Positions 5,598 through 5,682 of a stretch of DNA of 5,682 bases are shown in pieces. Position 1 is the stretch's first letter. The number at the start of each line of letters is the position of its first letter. The notes under the pieces were generated by a model. That model had not been told where the DNA came from. It ran no database searches and worked only from the letters and a program-made list of their open reading frames with translations. Position numbers and translations under genes: made by a program. Where the stretch lies: NCBI GenBank assembly GCA_964495095.1, contig CAZBUH010000111.1, positions 1 through 5,682 on the forward strand, in the 5' to 3' direction. The DNA is from CAZBUH01 sp964495095 (GTDB taxonomy: Bacteria; Bacillota; Clostridia; Oscillospirales; Oscillospiraceae).

Positions 5598-5674
5598 TGG
5601 TCGGAGTGCCGGGATTCGAACCCGGGGCCTCATGGACCCGAACCATGCGCGATACCAAGCTTCGCCACACCCCG
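5598..5674 (-). tRNA. tRNA-Pro, anticodon CGG
   Basis: The 77-base minus-strand gene folds as a complete cloverleaf. The acceptor is CGGGGTG with CACTCCG (one G-T wobble) and has the C1-G72 pair typical of bacterial tRNA-Pro. The D arm is GCGA/TCGC, the anticodon stem CATGG/CCATG with loop TTCGGGT (anticodon CGG, reading CCG), the variable loop AGGCC, and the T arm CCGGG/CCCGG with loop TTCGAAT. Discriminator A73 and an encoded CCA close the gene. The G following the anticodon (position 37) is the normal target of TrmD m1G methylation. The promoter lies beyond the right edge of the window, and a terminator follows at 5593-5544. Confidence 0.97.
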
Positions 5675-5682
5675 ATATTTTC

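Noticed and set aside
5598..5674. tRNA-Pro as an integration (att) site of a mobile element
   Set aside because: tRNA genes are common integration sites, but no integrase, duplicated tRNA 3' end or element gene is visible in the window.
1..5682. CRISPR array, insertion sequence or known riboswitch
   Set aside because: No regularly spaced repeats, no transposase or terminal inverted repeats around a gene, and no recognisable riboswitch or T-box core were seen on either strand.

Overview
The window carries four complete housekeeping genes, one tRNA gene, the tail of an unidentified gene at the left edge, and two stretches of more than 300 bases without a convincing gene. It looks chromosomal and Gram-positive (Firmicutes), most likely an acetate-forming clostridial anaerobe. 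Reasons are a TmcAL (YlbM-type) tRNA-Met cytidine acetate ligase, which is a Firmicutes-type enzyme, strong AGGAGG-like ribosome binding sites, sigma-A-like promoters with 17-base spacers, classical hairpin/U-tract terminators and a tRNA gene that encodes its own CCA. Genus cannot be decided from this sequence alone.

Layout. 1-104 (+): C-terminal tail of an unknown protein. 105-536: AT-rich spacer followed by GC-rich sequence that reads like broken coding DNA, including a piece resembling the cleavage region and early mature part of a secreted protein but with no start codon, then an imperfect hairpin. 537-565: a strong hairpin terminator. 566-1873 (-): rsmF-type rRNA m5C methyltransferase. 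1941-2609 (+): ung, uracil-DNA glycosylase, divergent from rsmF across a 67-base promoter region. 2612-3811 (-): tmcAL, convergent with ung across only 2 bases. 3938-5131 (+): ackA, acetate kinase, divergent from tmcAL across a 126-base promoter region, closed by a textbook terminator at 5147-5185. 5186-5543: no convincing gene, with a possible structured element. 5544-5593: terminator for the minus-strand tRNA-Pro(CGG) at 5598-5674.

How the genes relate. No two complete genes form a co-directional operon; they alternate in strand and each appears to have its own promoter. The most meaningful pairing is tmcAL with ackA. AckA interconverts acetate + ATP with acetyl phosphate + ADP, while TmcAL consumes acetate and ATP to acetylate the wobble cytidine of elongator tRNA-Met. 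They share an intergenic region in which candidate promoters face each other and overlap. Pta, the usual metabolic partner of AckA, is not in the window. RsmF, TmcAL and tRNA-Pro are translation functions and Ung is DNA repair. I found no evidence for an undescribed multi-gene system. The least explained parts are 105-536 and 5186-5543.
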